Of a stretch of DNA of 64,000 nucleotides, positions 52,501-64,000 are shown in pieces. The notes beneath the pieces are model-generated. The model ran no database searches and had not been told where the DNA came from. It worked only from the letters and a program-made list of their open reading frames with translations. The stretch is from contig NC_090999.1 of the NCBI RefSeq assembly GCF_041146395.1, positions 65,415,001-65,479,000 on the forward strand, given 5' to 3'. The translations under genes were made by a program, and so were the position numbers. The DNA comes from Eulemur rufifrons (lineage: Eukaryota; Chordata; Mammalia; Primates; Lemuridae). The first letter of the stretch is position 1, and every line of letters starts with the position of its first letter.

Positions 52501-52990
52501 ACATACACCCTGTGACCCACCAAAAGACATGTCCAAGGATGGTCACAACAGCATTATTCATAATAACCAAACCCTGAAACAATCCAAATGTCCATCAACA
52601 GTAATGAATAGATATTAACAGTATATCCATAAAATGAAATGAAAAAAATTCTGGGCAAATGAAGCAACTAAATGAATCTCACAGACATGATGTTGAGCGA
52701 AAGTAACCAGATACAAAGGAGTACTCCATTTAGTTATATGAAGTTCAAAAATAGGCAAAATGAGATAGAAGTGATAGAAGTCACAATAGTGGTTTCCCTT
52801 TTTGGAGGTGGGAGGAAGATCAACTGAGAGAGGCACAGGGGAGGAAGTTAGGTTGCTAGAAATGTTCTGTATCTTGATATGGGTAGCAGTTAAACAGGTA
52901 TGTATATATGTAAAAGTTTAATGAATGGTACTTTTAAGATTTTCACACTTTATTCTCTGTGAATTATAGAATACAAAAGAAAACACACAT
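49540..52990 (+). mobile_element. Old L1 (L1M-type), forward, antisense to SKIC3
   Basis: A 3.4-kb LINE in ORF2-to-3' order: gacagaaatgaaagcagac, atctgaccatatgctggatc, atgcaaagttggtttaacat, ccacattaacagaggaaag, agtgctaagggaaaccaca, catgcactactgatgcg and aaatgtccatcaacagtaat. Many stops and indels. It carries a Tigger fragment at 51598. Confidence 0.85.
51598..51717. mobile_element. Tigger/MER2-type DNA transposon fragment inside L1
   Basis: Starts with cagtagtccccccttatac, the inverted end of Tigger elements, then gctttcagttacctatggt and gatcatatttacctaatttt. The L1 text resumes after it. It is a short internally deleted copy. Confidence 0.78.
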
Positions 52991-54088
<1,098 letters not shown>

Positions 54089-55489
54089 CTAAAAATTAAA
54101 TCCCGAATAGGAATACATCAAATAGGCTCTTAAATGTTAAATGTGAAAGGCAATTAGGCTATTCTCCATGTTGGGAAAAAATTCTGAATCTAAACCTTTT
54201 TTTATTATACAGTAAACAACTGCAAAACAAAACACTGAACAGCTTAAGAATATCAAACCCTATACTTCACTTAAATAATCTTTAAAATCAATAATGCTAT
54301 TATTGTGATTTATAAGTCATTTATTTTGGATTTAATATGTCCCTTTGACTTTGTTTACTCCTGGGTGATAGCCTGAAAATTTTAGGTTCTGAATGTAAAT
54401 ACCTGAACTACGAAAATATAAAATTAAGAGTGAAGGCTATCACTATTCCTTACTTGAATAAACTATACTATGCAAGAAGGAAAGAGGTATAAATTTTTTC
54501 TTTCTTAACTTCTTAATAAGAATATTCACTGCATGTCATTATTTCAGGAACACACTTCTAAGGTACTAGGAATAAGACAAATTACCCATTTTCCCATTTC
54601 CCTAAGCTATTATTTATACCTTAAAACACATATATACATACACAAATGTATATATGTAAGTGTGTATCTTTCCACATAAATATGAAAGTAAAAGAATTTC
54701 TCTAAACAAGTCCTTCCACTATTAAATATTTCTTTTTTTATTGCTTTTCCCTCAATAGCATACTTTTTTATTTTGTACTCATTAGATGATAGTCTTAAAT
54801 GTATTTTTAAAGTTTATTTAATTCCTTTCTTCTAAAGTAAGAGAATGGAATAATAAAATGACAAGGCAAGATTCATAAAGTATTACTTATTCCATTAGAG
54901 AGCACATAGCAATTGTGAATTAAAGCTTAGTAAATGTCCACTGTGTAATACCCTATCTGAACTTAGGTGTAATTCCTTAAATAAAAGAGAAAATGTATTA
55001 TTCTGCTTTTCACAGAATTCAAGGACCAAAGGAATCTTCAAAAGTCCATTCTTCTTTCTCTGTAAAATTTAGATTGATGTTTCAAAAAGCATTTCTCGGA
55101 AGACAACACAGGCAAACACGATCTCCCTGGTAAGCATTTATAATGTTTTCAAGCAAAGTCATGTTTAAAACTCTCCTTAACTATTAAATTATTTCTAAGT
55201 AGGTTTAGGAAACTGATTCATTCAATGAATATTTATTGAGCTCCTACTATGTGCTAAGCAAGGCACTAAGAATTTACTCACAGAGCCTGTAAGCATAGAG
55301 CCCTACATCCTGGCATGTAAAAATTGGCTACTGAGTAGCTCCAGGCACCCATTCAACAATCTCCATGGTCATCCTATGTGATCCAGAACTTTGGGAAAAT
55401 GAAGGGATACTGGAAAATATAGCATTCTGAAGGGAAAAATCAAAGAATTCAAATCGCAACTCTATCCATTTCTAATTGTGAGTTCCTGT
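54089..55489. other. SKIC3 intron, mostly unassigned
   Basis: An L2-like phrase (ttcattcaatgaatatttat; tgagctcctactatgtgct) at about 55217-55262 is the only repeat suggested. Confidence 0.45.
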
Positions 55490-55640
55490 ACAAATTTCTT
55501 ATCCTCTTTAAGCCTTGGTTTCCTCAACTGTAAAAATGGGGATACTAATAAATACCTACATCATAGGATTGTTGGGAAGTTCAAACACAAAATGCTAAAT
55601 ACAGGCATTGGCTTGTAGTAAGTACAGTAATCAATAAATG
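55490..55640 (-). mobile_element. MIR SINE, reverse
   Basis: Reverse MIR: tcctctttaagccttggttt, cctcaactgtaaaaatgggg, cctacatcataggattgttg and aaatacaggcattggcttg. Confidence 0.8.
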
Positions 55641-55764
55641 GTTATTATCACCATAATTATCACCACCACCACATGCTCTTTAAATAACATGCACTCCATT
55701 TCTGAAGTTATTTTCCAAGTAGGATAAGAATTCATGAATTTCAATGCACATTCCATAACAATAC

Positions 55765-55886
55765 CTTTGTGCAGAGAGCCTCAGCTTCAGATATTCTTCC
55801 AGTATCTAACAGACCAGTGACAGCTTGTGAGAGAGACCACATTTCAAGAGACTGGTTGTAATTTTCAAAGAATTCTTTGTCTTTAA
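55765..55886 (-). CDS. SKIC3: SKIC3 internal exon (TPR-like)
   Basis: The acceptor is tggtttacag and the donor is ACAAAG|gtattg. Two bases complete an isoleucine codon, then 40 residues follow, [20 protein letters not shown] to [12 protein letters not shown]. The pattern [23 protein letters not shown] has TPR-like helix A/helix B spacing. Confidence 0.9.
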
Positions 55887-56243
55887 CTGTAAACCAAATA
55901 TGTTGATGTTACTTTCTTCTGCAATTTATATTGTGTTCTCAGAAGACTAACTAGTTGCAAAAAATATTACAATTAGACTTATCATGCATATATAGTTTTT
56001 AAAACTTACATGTACCACTGGAATACTATAAACTATCCTGACATAAGACAGGTTTCTGAAATGTTTCATGGTGGGAGTATTTGTAGCTAAATAACTTAAA
56101 GCCTCATATACTTGTGACTTACATAAAAAAAAAAAATCACTGTATGTATAGTAACAATGAAAAGAATTCATTGAAAATAACGTAAAGATTTACTGCTATA
56201 TAATGGATATAAAATAAGCAGCACATATGCAAACTACACAATC

Positions 56244-56838
56244 TGATAAGTTTTAACATAAGTACACACCAGTGAACCATCAGCACAATCAAAACCATGG
56301 ACATATTCATCATTACCCAAAGTTTCCTCTTGCCCCTTTGTAATTACTCTTCTGTCCCCAACTCACCCCATCCTCCCTTAGCCTCTGTTCCTAGACAGCT
56401 TCTAATCTGTATTTTGTCACAACAGGCCAGTTTGCACTTTCTAAAATTTCATGTAAGTGGAATCATATAGTATAAACTCTGTCTGGTATCTTTCACAGAT
56501 ATTAAATGGTGAATTACATTCATTTTCAAATGCTAAAGCAATATTGCATTCCTGACCTAAACCCCACTTCATCATAATGTATTATTTTTTCTATGAGTTG
56601 CTGGGTTTGAATTACTAAAGTTTTGTTATTAAATTCTTCCATCTATATTCATGAGTGATGATGTTCTGTAGTTTTCTTTTCTTGTAATGTCTTTACCTGG
56701 TTTTGGCATTGGGTAATGCTGGCCTCATGGAAAATGTCAGAAGTGTTAACATCTTTTTGATTTTCTGGAAGTATTTGTGTACAAGTGGTATTGTTTTTTT
56801 CCTTAAATGTTGGTAAAATTCATTAGTTAAGTGTCAGC
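56244..56838 (-). mobile_element. Old L1 fragment, reverse
   Basis: 3' UTR-like text (accatcagcacaatcaaaac, aagtttcctcttgcccctt, ttcatgtaagtggaatcata) is followed by ORF2 text (attgcattcctgacctaaac, ttacctggttttggcattgg, gtaatgctggcctcatgg). The two parts may come from one deleted element. Confidence 0.68.
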
Positions 56839-58450
56839 TTCCAGATGGCTGACTAAGCCAGGCATGGTGGCTCACACCTGTAATCCCAGCACTTTGGGAG
56901 ACCAAGGCAAGAGGATCACTTGAGCCCAGGAGTTTGAGACCAACCTGGGCAACACAGTGAGACCCCTATCTTTACAAAGAATTTAAAGATTAGCCAGGTG
57001 TGGTGGTGCATGCCTATAGTCCTAGCTTCTCAGGAGGCTGAGGAGGGAGGATTGCTTGAGGCCAGGAGTTTGAGCTTACAGTGTTCTATGATTGCACCAC
57101 TGCACTTCAGCCTGGTCAACAGAGTAAGTGAGACCCGGCCTCTAGGGGAAAAAAAAAAGATGGCTGACAAGATTCATCAGGTACTTATCTCTTCATGGAG
57201 AAGAACCAAAACAGCAAGTAAATAATCACAATTTTGAATAGGTCATCTAACAGAGAACACCGTAATTAAAGAAAAGGAAGGAAGGAAGGAAAGGGAAGAG
57301 AGGTAGCCTGCTTAGGATTGGGCCAGGATCAGCTGGGAGCCTGGAAAGGCTCTCTAATGTAGGGAAAGAGTAATTGAGAGACACCCAGCTGTCTACATGC
57401 CTGCCTTGGACTCCTACAATCCTAGTCACGGGAGAGCCCCTCCACCTTTGTGGGCCCTGAGACTAACACAGGAAGCTGCCTGAAGACTATGCAGTGGCAT
57501 TGCTCCAAAAAGGGAGCTCACACTGAGACCCACAAAACCCCAAGTTCTAAGAAGCTACAGCACAGTGCCACTTTGATAGTCTACTCCTTACCAGACTGCA
57601 TCCTGTCCTGGGGCACCAGGAGCCACACAGCCCTTGCATCTCCACATCCCCAGCACCCCACTGACAGCCACTGTAGGCTGTGGTGACGCCAAGGCACGAG
57701 CAAAGCACATGCCTCCCTCAGCCACCTGCCTACAGCTGCTCCCACTGAAAGCAACCACACCGTCCCCAATAGCAGGGCCATAGCACAGCTGCTGATGCCC
57801 CCACTTGAGCATTCCATTGGCAGCCTGGAGATCATCTCATTCCTGCCTACCACAGCCAGTACCTACATGCATCATTAGAGGAACTAAGGACAGGTCTGCC
57901 CGGCACAGACTTGAGCACCCACCCAGAGGCCTGGGGGTTGCCCAGCCCAGCCTACCACAATTGACACCTGAGCACTCCTCTTGGGGTCTGAGGTTGGGCC
58001 CACCCAACCTGTGGTTAACACTGCAGCTGGCACCAACCTGCACATACCACCTATGGGCCTGGGTACTGGCCTACCCTGCCCATTGCAGCAAATACCAATA
58101 CTAGTCCAGACTGCTGGGGTCCCAGAAGATTGTCCCACCACTTCCACTGCCAAGCCCATTCCACACCTGCTGCCCAGGGGTTCAAAAACCCACCCAACCC
58201 ACCCACCCACTGATGCCATTCCCAGCACCCAAGAAAGCTACCTAGAGGTCTAAGAATTGGCCTGCCTGGACCCACTGACACCAGTGCCAGCCTAAGCCAT
58301 CCTGGAGCCAAAGGACAGGAATAATTAGCCCGCCATTGCCATGATTTGGGCCTGAACAGTGGCCCACCTGACATCCCAGACCCCAGTAAAACTTTATGAC
58401 AGCCTCTACTAACAACCACATCCTAAGCCACCGAGGAAATCACAGACACC
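56839..58450 (+). mobile_element. GC-rich block resembling an old L1 5' UTR
   Basis: The text agatggctgactaagcc occurs before the Alu and agatggctgacaagattc after it, followed by gaagaaccaaaacagcaagt. This resembles the start of primate L1 5' UTRs. About 1.2 kb of GC-rich, irregularly repetitive sequence follows (cccagcacccaagaaagc, gggcctgggtactggcc). No ORF1 follows, so only the 5' end would be present. A (GGAA)n tract lies at about 57277-57296. Overlapping proline-rich frames on both strands are by-products of composition. Confidence 0.5.
56857..57157 (+). mobile_element. Alu SINE (AluJ-like) with near-perfect TSD
   Basis: Starts gccaggcatggtggctca; both monomers are present with a short A tail. 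AGATGGCTGACTAA (56843-56856) before and AGATGGCTGACAA (57158-57170) after form the target-site duplication with one change. Confidence 0.92.
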
Positions 58451-58607
58451 CACTGACAACACTTAACATTTACTAAAAAATAACTAATAACCTAAAATTA
58501 ATTTAGTGAAAAACTACTGTTCTGAGACAAAAGTAGGGTAATCTTTTTGTTAATCAAAGTAGGTTAACCTATGTGTAGATCACTTTTCTTTTTTTTTAAA
58601 TATGATT

Positions 58608-58745
58608 TTGATAGGAAGAATACTGTCCCCTCAAAGATATCAATGTCTAATCCTTGAACCTGTGTATATGTTACCTTACATGGCAAATGTGATTAAATTA
58701 AGGAGCCAGGGACAGGGAGCGCATCCTGGATTATGATTTATGGTG
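58608..58745 (+). mobile_element. MLT1-type MaLR LTR fragment, forward
   Basis: LTR text: gataggaagaatactgtccc, caatgtctaatccttgaacc, tgtgtatatgttaccttaca and tggcaaatgtgattaaatta. Only the 5' third of the LTR remains. No viral genes. Confidence 0.75.
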
Positions 58746-58849
58746 GAATTCTGCTTTCTGTCTAGGCTTCTAGAATTCTGTTGATTGTGATTGATAATGC
58801 AGGCAGAGGGTGCCTGAGTAACCAGATGGGCTTTACTAGACAGAAACAT

Positions 58850-59785
58850 TATATACAATGCTGCTTTTTTGTTGCTAGATAAAAAAGCATGTTCAATATG
58901 CCTTTTCCTAAGCTAGGCAGAAGAAACAGACTCTGTCTTATGTATCTTTTTAGGTAGACCACTTTTCACCTCTCACAAAAATGCGCACTTCTCATCTCTC
59001 CCGATAATCAAATCAAACACAGGACTGACAGAGGACCTGCACTTGCCACCTCTCACAAAAATCAACTCCAACGAAGGATTCTTAAACTAACAGTGAAAAG
59101 TGCTACGGTTCTTAAAATAATGGTGAAACGATGGTGGAATAATACTTAAAATAATGGTTTCTTCAAAGGCTCTAGTACCAAGAAGTTTTGTCTGGGAAAG
59201 CTATTTTAGAATTAAGGATGTAGAGACCAACCTTATTACAATTACAGTGAAAAGTGCTATAAAAACTGCAAATAATTCTTAACATAGTGCTTATTTCAAA
59301 AGTTCTGCGACATACCTCTTGGAAATATCCAGCTACCTAGGCCTAAACATAGATTAGTCTAGAGAACCATTTTCGATTCCCAGCTTCAATGAAGAAATTT
59401 ATAGATTTACAAAATAATGCTAACTAAATCTGATTAGAACAACAGCTACCCTAGCCAAGATTCCCAGGAAGAATCAAAGGACAATTTCAGTGCTGGTTTT
59501 AGTAAAGGATTGCTTCCAGGTCACCTCTGTCCTAAAACACTGGTCAAGACTCAAAGCAGAAAACTGCCACAAAATGAAGATTTCAGCTAACAGAACATAT
59601 TGGACTTTTTAGCTATATAGAAGAGAAGAATATATATGTCCATCACATTTCTGTACAGCTGTTACACCTGTGGATTCTTTAATGAGTGTATTTTTTATAA
59701 CAATATATGCTGAAGTTGTTTTCCTGATTTTACCATTTAAAGAATCTGAATTAAATCATGTATAAAAATGTTTTTTAAAACTTAC
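58850..59785. other. SKIC3 intron with short internal repeats, unassigned
   Basis: Two phrases recur: cacctctcacaaaaat (about 58968 and 59048) and acagtgaaaagtgcta (about 59090 and 59246). The sequence looks repeat-derived but I cannot name it. Confidence 0.4.
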
Positions 59786-59914
59786 TTGAAGCAGAAACAG
59801 CAGATAACAATGCCAAGTACAAATCTGTCCTCTTTGGCTGAGCGTTGTTCACTAGAGCCAGTTTATGATCAGCATGACAGGCTGACATTAGCCCGGCCCA
59901 GATAGCAGGGTCAC
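59786..59914 (-). CDS. SKIC3: SKIC3 internal exon
   Basis: The acceptor is a pyrimidine tract ending in tttttag and the donor is TTCAA|gtaagt. The exon completes a glycine codon and encodes [20 protein letters not shown] then [22 protein letters not shown]. It leaves one base of an isoleucine codon for the next exon. This is part of the helical TPR/solenoid region of SKIC3. Confidence 0.9.
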
Positions 59915-59950
59915 CTAAAAACAGGAAATACAGTTAGAAGTCTTGTTAAG

Positions 59951-60048
59951 ATCAACATGCTGCTGAAAAACTATCAAAAATGAGAGTAAAAATTAATATC
60001 AACATGTTGGAAAACTACCAAAAATGAGAGTATAAAAAGAAATTAATT
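59951..60048. repeat. Imperfect tandem duplication of about 50 bp
   Basis: Copy 1 at 59951-59997 and copy 2 at 59998-60048 both begin atcaacatg, then share aaaactaNcaaaaatgagag and end aattaat. They differ by a 3-bp gap in the first half, a few bases and extra adenines. Confidence 0.85.
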
Positions 60049-60192
60049 ATATCTCCATAAAAATTCCCCTTTTTTAAAGGAAAACTGAATTATACTTGTT
60101 TTCAGAGACACATTACTACATCCATCTTTCAAGATTTGCCATTTTTTCTAAACATGTCAGAGGATGAGAAATATATTAAGCTCTTCTTCCGT

Positions 60193-60266
60193 GGCTGGTT
60201 AGCTCAGTTGCCTAGAGTGCTAGACTACCAAGGAAAGGGCAATTAGATCCACTTTTACTTCACACC
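60193..60266 (+). pseudogene. tRNA-like fragment (tRNA-Ile-like), degenerate
   Basis: ggctggttagctcagttgcc then tagagtgctagac resembles the 5' half and A box of tRNA-Ile. The later attagatccac is a weak B box, and the acceptor and T stems do not pair well. It could be a tRNA pseudogene or part of a tRNA-derived repeat. Confidence 0.4.
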
Positions 60267-60831
60267 AAGGACAAACCTCAAATAGACACTTATCTTCATT
60301 ATTCAGTCCTTGTTTTAAAGGCTTTGTCACAGAATAACCAAGGTAACACAATTTTTTTAGGTCTTAAGAAAAGTTTGAGCAAAAGGAAAGGTTCAAGATT
60401 TTATCTGTATTTTAACAGGCAGGCATGGAAGTCACTCTATCACTCCAAGCAAAGCATTTATATAATTATATATCCTTTAGTTCATTTGATATTTCCTTCC
60501 TTCACACCTTGACAGCAGTTTCCCGGGAGGGAGGAAGCGTGACAACAAGCAGTGGGACAGAGAGGTAATAAGAGAAAGAGATTATGCATACAGACTTCCC
60601 TTTTTAAGCAAGTTCCTTATGAAAAGAAAAAATTGGAAGAAGATTTCTGGAACATAGAGGTTTTTTTCATTTCCTTGGTCTTTTATTTTTATAAATCTTA
60701 TTTTGCAGTTTACTTCAACAGTTAATATTTTAGTCCTGCTACCCTTAAAAAGCAAATCAGTGATTTAAAATCCCCCAAGGGGGTGTTAGTTAAACAATAC
60801 AATCACTTGATCAAACTTTTTAGCTTTAGTT

Positions 60832-61950
60832 CTTTTGTTTTTTATTTCGGCATATTATGGGGGTACAAATGCTTAGGTTACATACATTGCCTTTGCCCCA
60901 CCCAAGTCAGAGTTTCAAGCGTGTCCATCCCCCAGACAGTGCGTACTACGCCCATTAGGTGTGAATATAACCATCCCTTCTTCCCCCTCCCACCTGCCTG
61001 ACCCTCAATGAGTGCTGCTACTATATGTACACGAAAGTGTTGATCAATTAATACCAATTTGATGGTGATTACATGTGGTGCTTGTTTTTCCATTCTTGGG
61101 ATACTTTACTTAGAATGAGCTCCAGCTCTATCCAGGATAATACAAGAGGTGCTAGATCACCATTGTTTTTTGTGGCTGAGTAGTACTCCATGCTACACAT
61201 ATACCACATCTTATTAATCCACTCATGTATTGATGGGCACTTGGATTGTTTCCACATCTTTGCAATTGTGAATTGTGCTGCTATAAACATTCGAGTGCAG
61301 ATGTCTTTTTTATAGAATGTCTTTTTATCCTTTGGGTAGATGCCCAGTAATGGGATTGCTGGATCAAATGATAGTTCCACTTTTAGCTCTTTGAGGTATC
61401 CCCATATTACTTTCCATAGAGGTTATATTAGTCTGCAGTCCCACCAGCAGTGTATGAGTGTTCCTATCTCTCTGCGTCCACACCAACATTTATTGTTTTG
61501 GGACTTTTTGATAAAGGCCATTCTTACTGGAGTTAAGTGATATGTCATTGTGGTTTTGATTTGCATTTCCCTGATGATTAGAGATGTTGAGCATTTTTTC
61601 CTCTGTTTCTTGGCCATTAATCTGTCTTCTTTTGGCTTGTTTAATTTTTTATTATTGCTGATTTTCCTGAGTTCTATATAGATTCTAGTTATCAGCCCTT
61701 TATCGGATGTATAGCATGCAAATATTTTCTCCCATCATGTAGGTTGTCTGTTTGCTCTCGTGATAGTTTCCTTGGCTGTGCAGAAACTTTTTAATTTGAT
61801 CAGGTCCCATTTATTTATTTTTGTTGTTGGTGTGCCTTTGGGGTCTTCTTCACAAATTCTTCGCCTAGGCCAATGTCTGTAAGAGTATTTCCAACATTTT
61901 CTTCTAGAATTCTTACAGTTTCATGCCTTAAGTCTGTTATGCACCATGAG
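60832..61950 (-). mobile_element. L1 3' end (strepsirrhine-type), reverse, with TSD
   Basis: Reads a T-rich start, catattatgggggtacaaat, gcttaggttacatacattgc, tttgccccacccaagtcag and tgatcaattaataccaattt, then ORF2 end (cactcatgtattgatgggc, tcccaccagcagtgtatg, gttttgatttgcatttccc). The direct repeat TAGCTTTAGTT at 60821-60831 and 61951-61961 marks both ends of this 1.1-kb 5'-truncated insertion. Confidence 0.92.
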
Positions 61951-61961
61951 TAGCTTTAGTT

Positions 61962-63977
61962 TTATATTTTTTCTTATCTGACTGCTCCATTCAATATATG
62001 ACTCCTATCAAAGGTATGAAATATGTATCTATTTCATTTAGATGGTCAGTATTACCGCTAATAGTATAAGAATAAAATCACAAGACTCATTAAAATCTAT
62101 ACAGATGAAAAACCTTTATAAAAAATTAAATACATACCTTTATGTTATGAAATAATTTCTGCCCCAGACAACTGTCTTATTTTAAGTAACACAGACATAT
62201 TCAAATTCTAGAACAAACAAATGGGTACCATTCCCTAGAATTTATTTATAATGAGATCTGATTACTATATAATGAAAGGCACATGACTGAACCTTAGGGT
62301 TTTAGGTCTAGCAATGCCACTAATTAACATGTGGTAGCTTTTCCTTTGGGATTCATTTTTCTATAAAACAAGGCCGAGGTACCATCAGGTCTAAAATTCC
62401 ATGATTCCAACTGAAGAGGATTCAGTTTCTTAATATTGACTTACTTTTAAGATTAAGTGAACAACCCCTTTAGGGATCTTATGTTATTACATACTTTAGA
62501 TTTCTGGCAGGGGGATGGACCATAGTAGGCAGCAATTTCTTCTGTCACAATACAAACAAATTGCTGTTTCTATTAACTCTTCCACAGATAATCAGCAACT
62601 CCAATACTCTATGAAATAAAGTGATACTGGGATAATATATAAACTACAAACCTAATAATTTTAAACTACAGTTTGTTGAAAATACCTCTTAGTATCACAG
62701 AAACACTAATCTAGCAGAAATTGGATTTTCTTTTATTCAATTCTAAATTCTTGGGATTATCTTCAAATTCCTGAAAAGACTCCTTGGTATACATTTAGCA
62801 AAAATGTACTTTGTTCAACTAAATATCTACAAAGACTAGATGTATAGTCACATATAACTACAATTATATTCACTTTCATTGGACTCCCAAGTCTCGAACA
62901 GGCACTCATCTTCACCACCCAGTCCCTGTTTTAAGCACATTATATGATGACTCTGCTTCCTTGAGTATGTGTGTATCCAGATAATATGGGAAAATCAGAG
63001 GAGATCATTAGAGAAGACTTGTCTGGGCAATCTTACCTTTTTCAAGTCTATGGCCTTACACAATCAAACGCTAATAGATCTTCTGTCATTCTGTATCCAC
63101 AATAAGAATTCTTGAGAGTAAGTCTATCTAATATTTGCTTGAGAACATCTCCAAAAACCAGAAACTTATCAATATATAATATAGACAAATTCAATTTTTT
63201 TTTGTTCTGACCATGTCAAAATGAAAATAAGGATAATCAACAGGATATTGGTCTGTTTACTTATTTTATAAAATAATCCCTGAAATGTTAGATATTTTGC
63301 AGCTTAGTTAGGATCTTTACAGTTTATTGTGAAGATAACATTGAACCTATTTTTTGTACACTCTGTTTACCAACAATGCCTAAACAAAAGCAATAGCATT
63401 CTGATCTAACAAATGTTTGAAGTGCTCTAGAGGAATAAATTTTAATGCTATATTTCATGTTTAAAATAGTATTATATAAAAATCCACCTCATAACTCTAC
63501 ATTGCTACACATTACAGTCCTCTAAGGTATTTTTCCAGTAGTGTTAATGGATACATGCTGAAGTAGTCATATGCAACAGCTAGCTCCAAAGAGGTCATAA
63601 CCTTGACATTTCCAATAGTTGCCACATAAGACATATCCCATTCTTCAAACTACAAATATCTAAATATGCTTATTAACTAATTTAGTAGCTATAGGTAAAC
63701 CTCTTTAAAACTTCTTGAAAATACATATATAATTCGGATTTTCATTAACAGGTAATAGAGTATCTTTAAGTAGGCATTCCTTTCAGCCTGTTCCAGTAAT
63801 TGATTCTGTCTTAATTAATAGTGGCCAAAAGCAGACAATCAAATAGTATGCAAAATCTTAAAACATTTTCTTAAAATTCCCTTTTGTCTTATTTTCTGGA
63901 AATAAAAACTTTGTTTCTATAACTCACAAATGCAAGATTGACAGAATCTGAATTAGTGAAATGAATATTATATTCAC
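61962..63977. other. SKIC3 intron, nothing recognised
   Basis: AT-rich intron. A stretch at 62895-62937 resembles 60280-60322 near the tRNA-like fragment. No exon or RNA gene seen. Confidence 0.4.
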
Positions 63978-64000
63978 CTGGAGAAAGGAGCGCTGCCTTC
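63978..64000 (-). CDS. SKIC3: SKIC3 internal exon, cut by window edge
   Basis: Only the last 23 bases of the exon are inside the window. They read KAALLSP plus the first base of a glycine codon, ending at a CAG|gtgaat donor. The phase matches the next exon (GDPAIW), which supports the assignment despite the short length. Confidence 0.75.

Noticed and set aside
57450..58419. Several overlapping proline/glycine-rich frames on both strands
   Set aside because: They result from the GC-rich repeat-like block; multiple frames are open at once, the mark of composition rather than coding.

Overview
This is nuclear DNA from a mammal, almost certainly a primate. Exons are short and spread over multi-kilobase introns, and more than half the readable sequence is interspersed repeat (L1, Alu, MIR, MaLR LTRs, hAT and Tigger fossils). 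The dimeric Alu elements place it in Primates. Two Alus have the 'agcactctgggaggcc' and 'gagcaagagtgagac' form. Three L1 3' ends share a tail that reads, on the + strand, 'ggggtacaaatgtttaggtt' followed by 'cccttgccccaccc'. A TTAA-flanked piggyBac-type element is also present. Together these suggest a strepsirrhine, more likely a lemur than a galago or loris. That placement is inference from repeat types, not a database match.

Two genes are present as 3' parts, facing each other tail to tail. On the + strand, five exons between 7586 and 27497 encode the last 233 residues of a charged coiled-coil protein that I identify as FAM81B. On the - strand, eight complete coding exons and the edge of a ninth, from 64000 down to 40003, encode the last about 304 residues of SKIC3 (formerly TTC37), the TPR scaffold of the cytosolic SKI mRNA-decay complex. 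All splice phases join in frame, with GT-AG borders and no stop codons or frameshifts. FAM81B next to SKIC3 in convergent orientation matches human 5q15 as I remember it. About 12 kb of non-coding, repeat-rich DNA (about 27680-39310) lies between the two 3' ends.

Layout. 1-7585 is a FAM81B intron holding an Alu, a MIR and a 3.5-kb reverse L1 with target-site duplication. 7716-15122 is an intron built of nested old L1s, an MLT1 LTR, younger L1 tails and one arm of a striking inverted repeat. 15230-23536 is an intron with two Alus and hAT fossils. 23673-27363 holds two short introns, one with the piggyBac-type element. 27680-39310 is intergenic with L1, Alu, MIR and MLT1 copies. 40078-63977 comprises the SKIC3 introns, including a 3.4-kb L1 with a Tigger fragment inside it, a GC-rich 1.3-kb block resembling an old L1 5' UTR, an MLT1 fragment, a tRNA-like fragment and a young L1 tail.

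The two genes are not known to act together; their adjacency is ordinary synteny. The least ordinary signal is a 287-bp inverted duplication at 97.9% identity (13238-13524 and 14590-14876). It contains an ancient L2 fragment, and one arm appears to have been copied into a repeat nested in an old L1. The second is the 280-bp piggyBac-like element at 26681-26960. I see no undescribed gene system, CRISPR array or bacterial-type feature.
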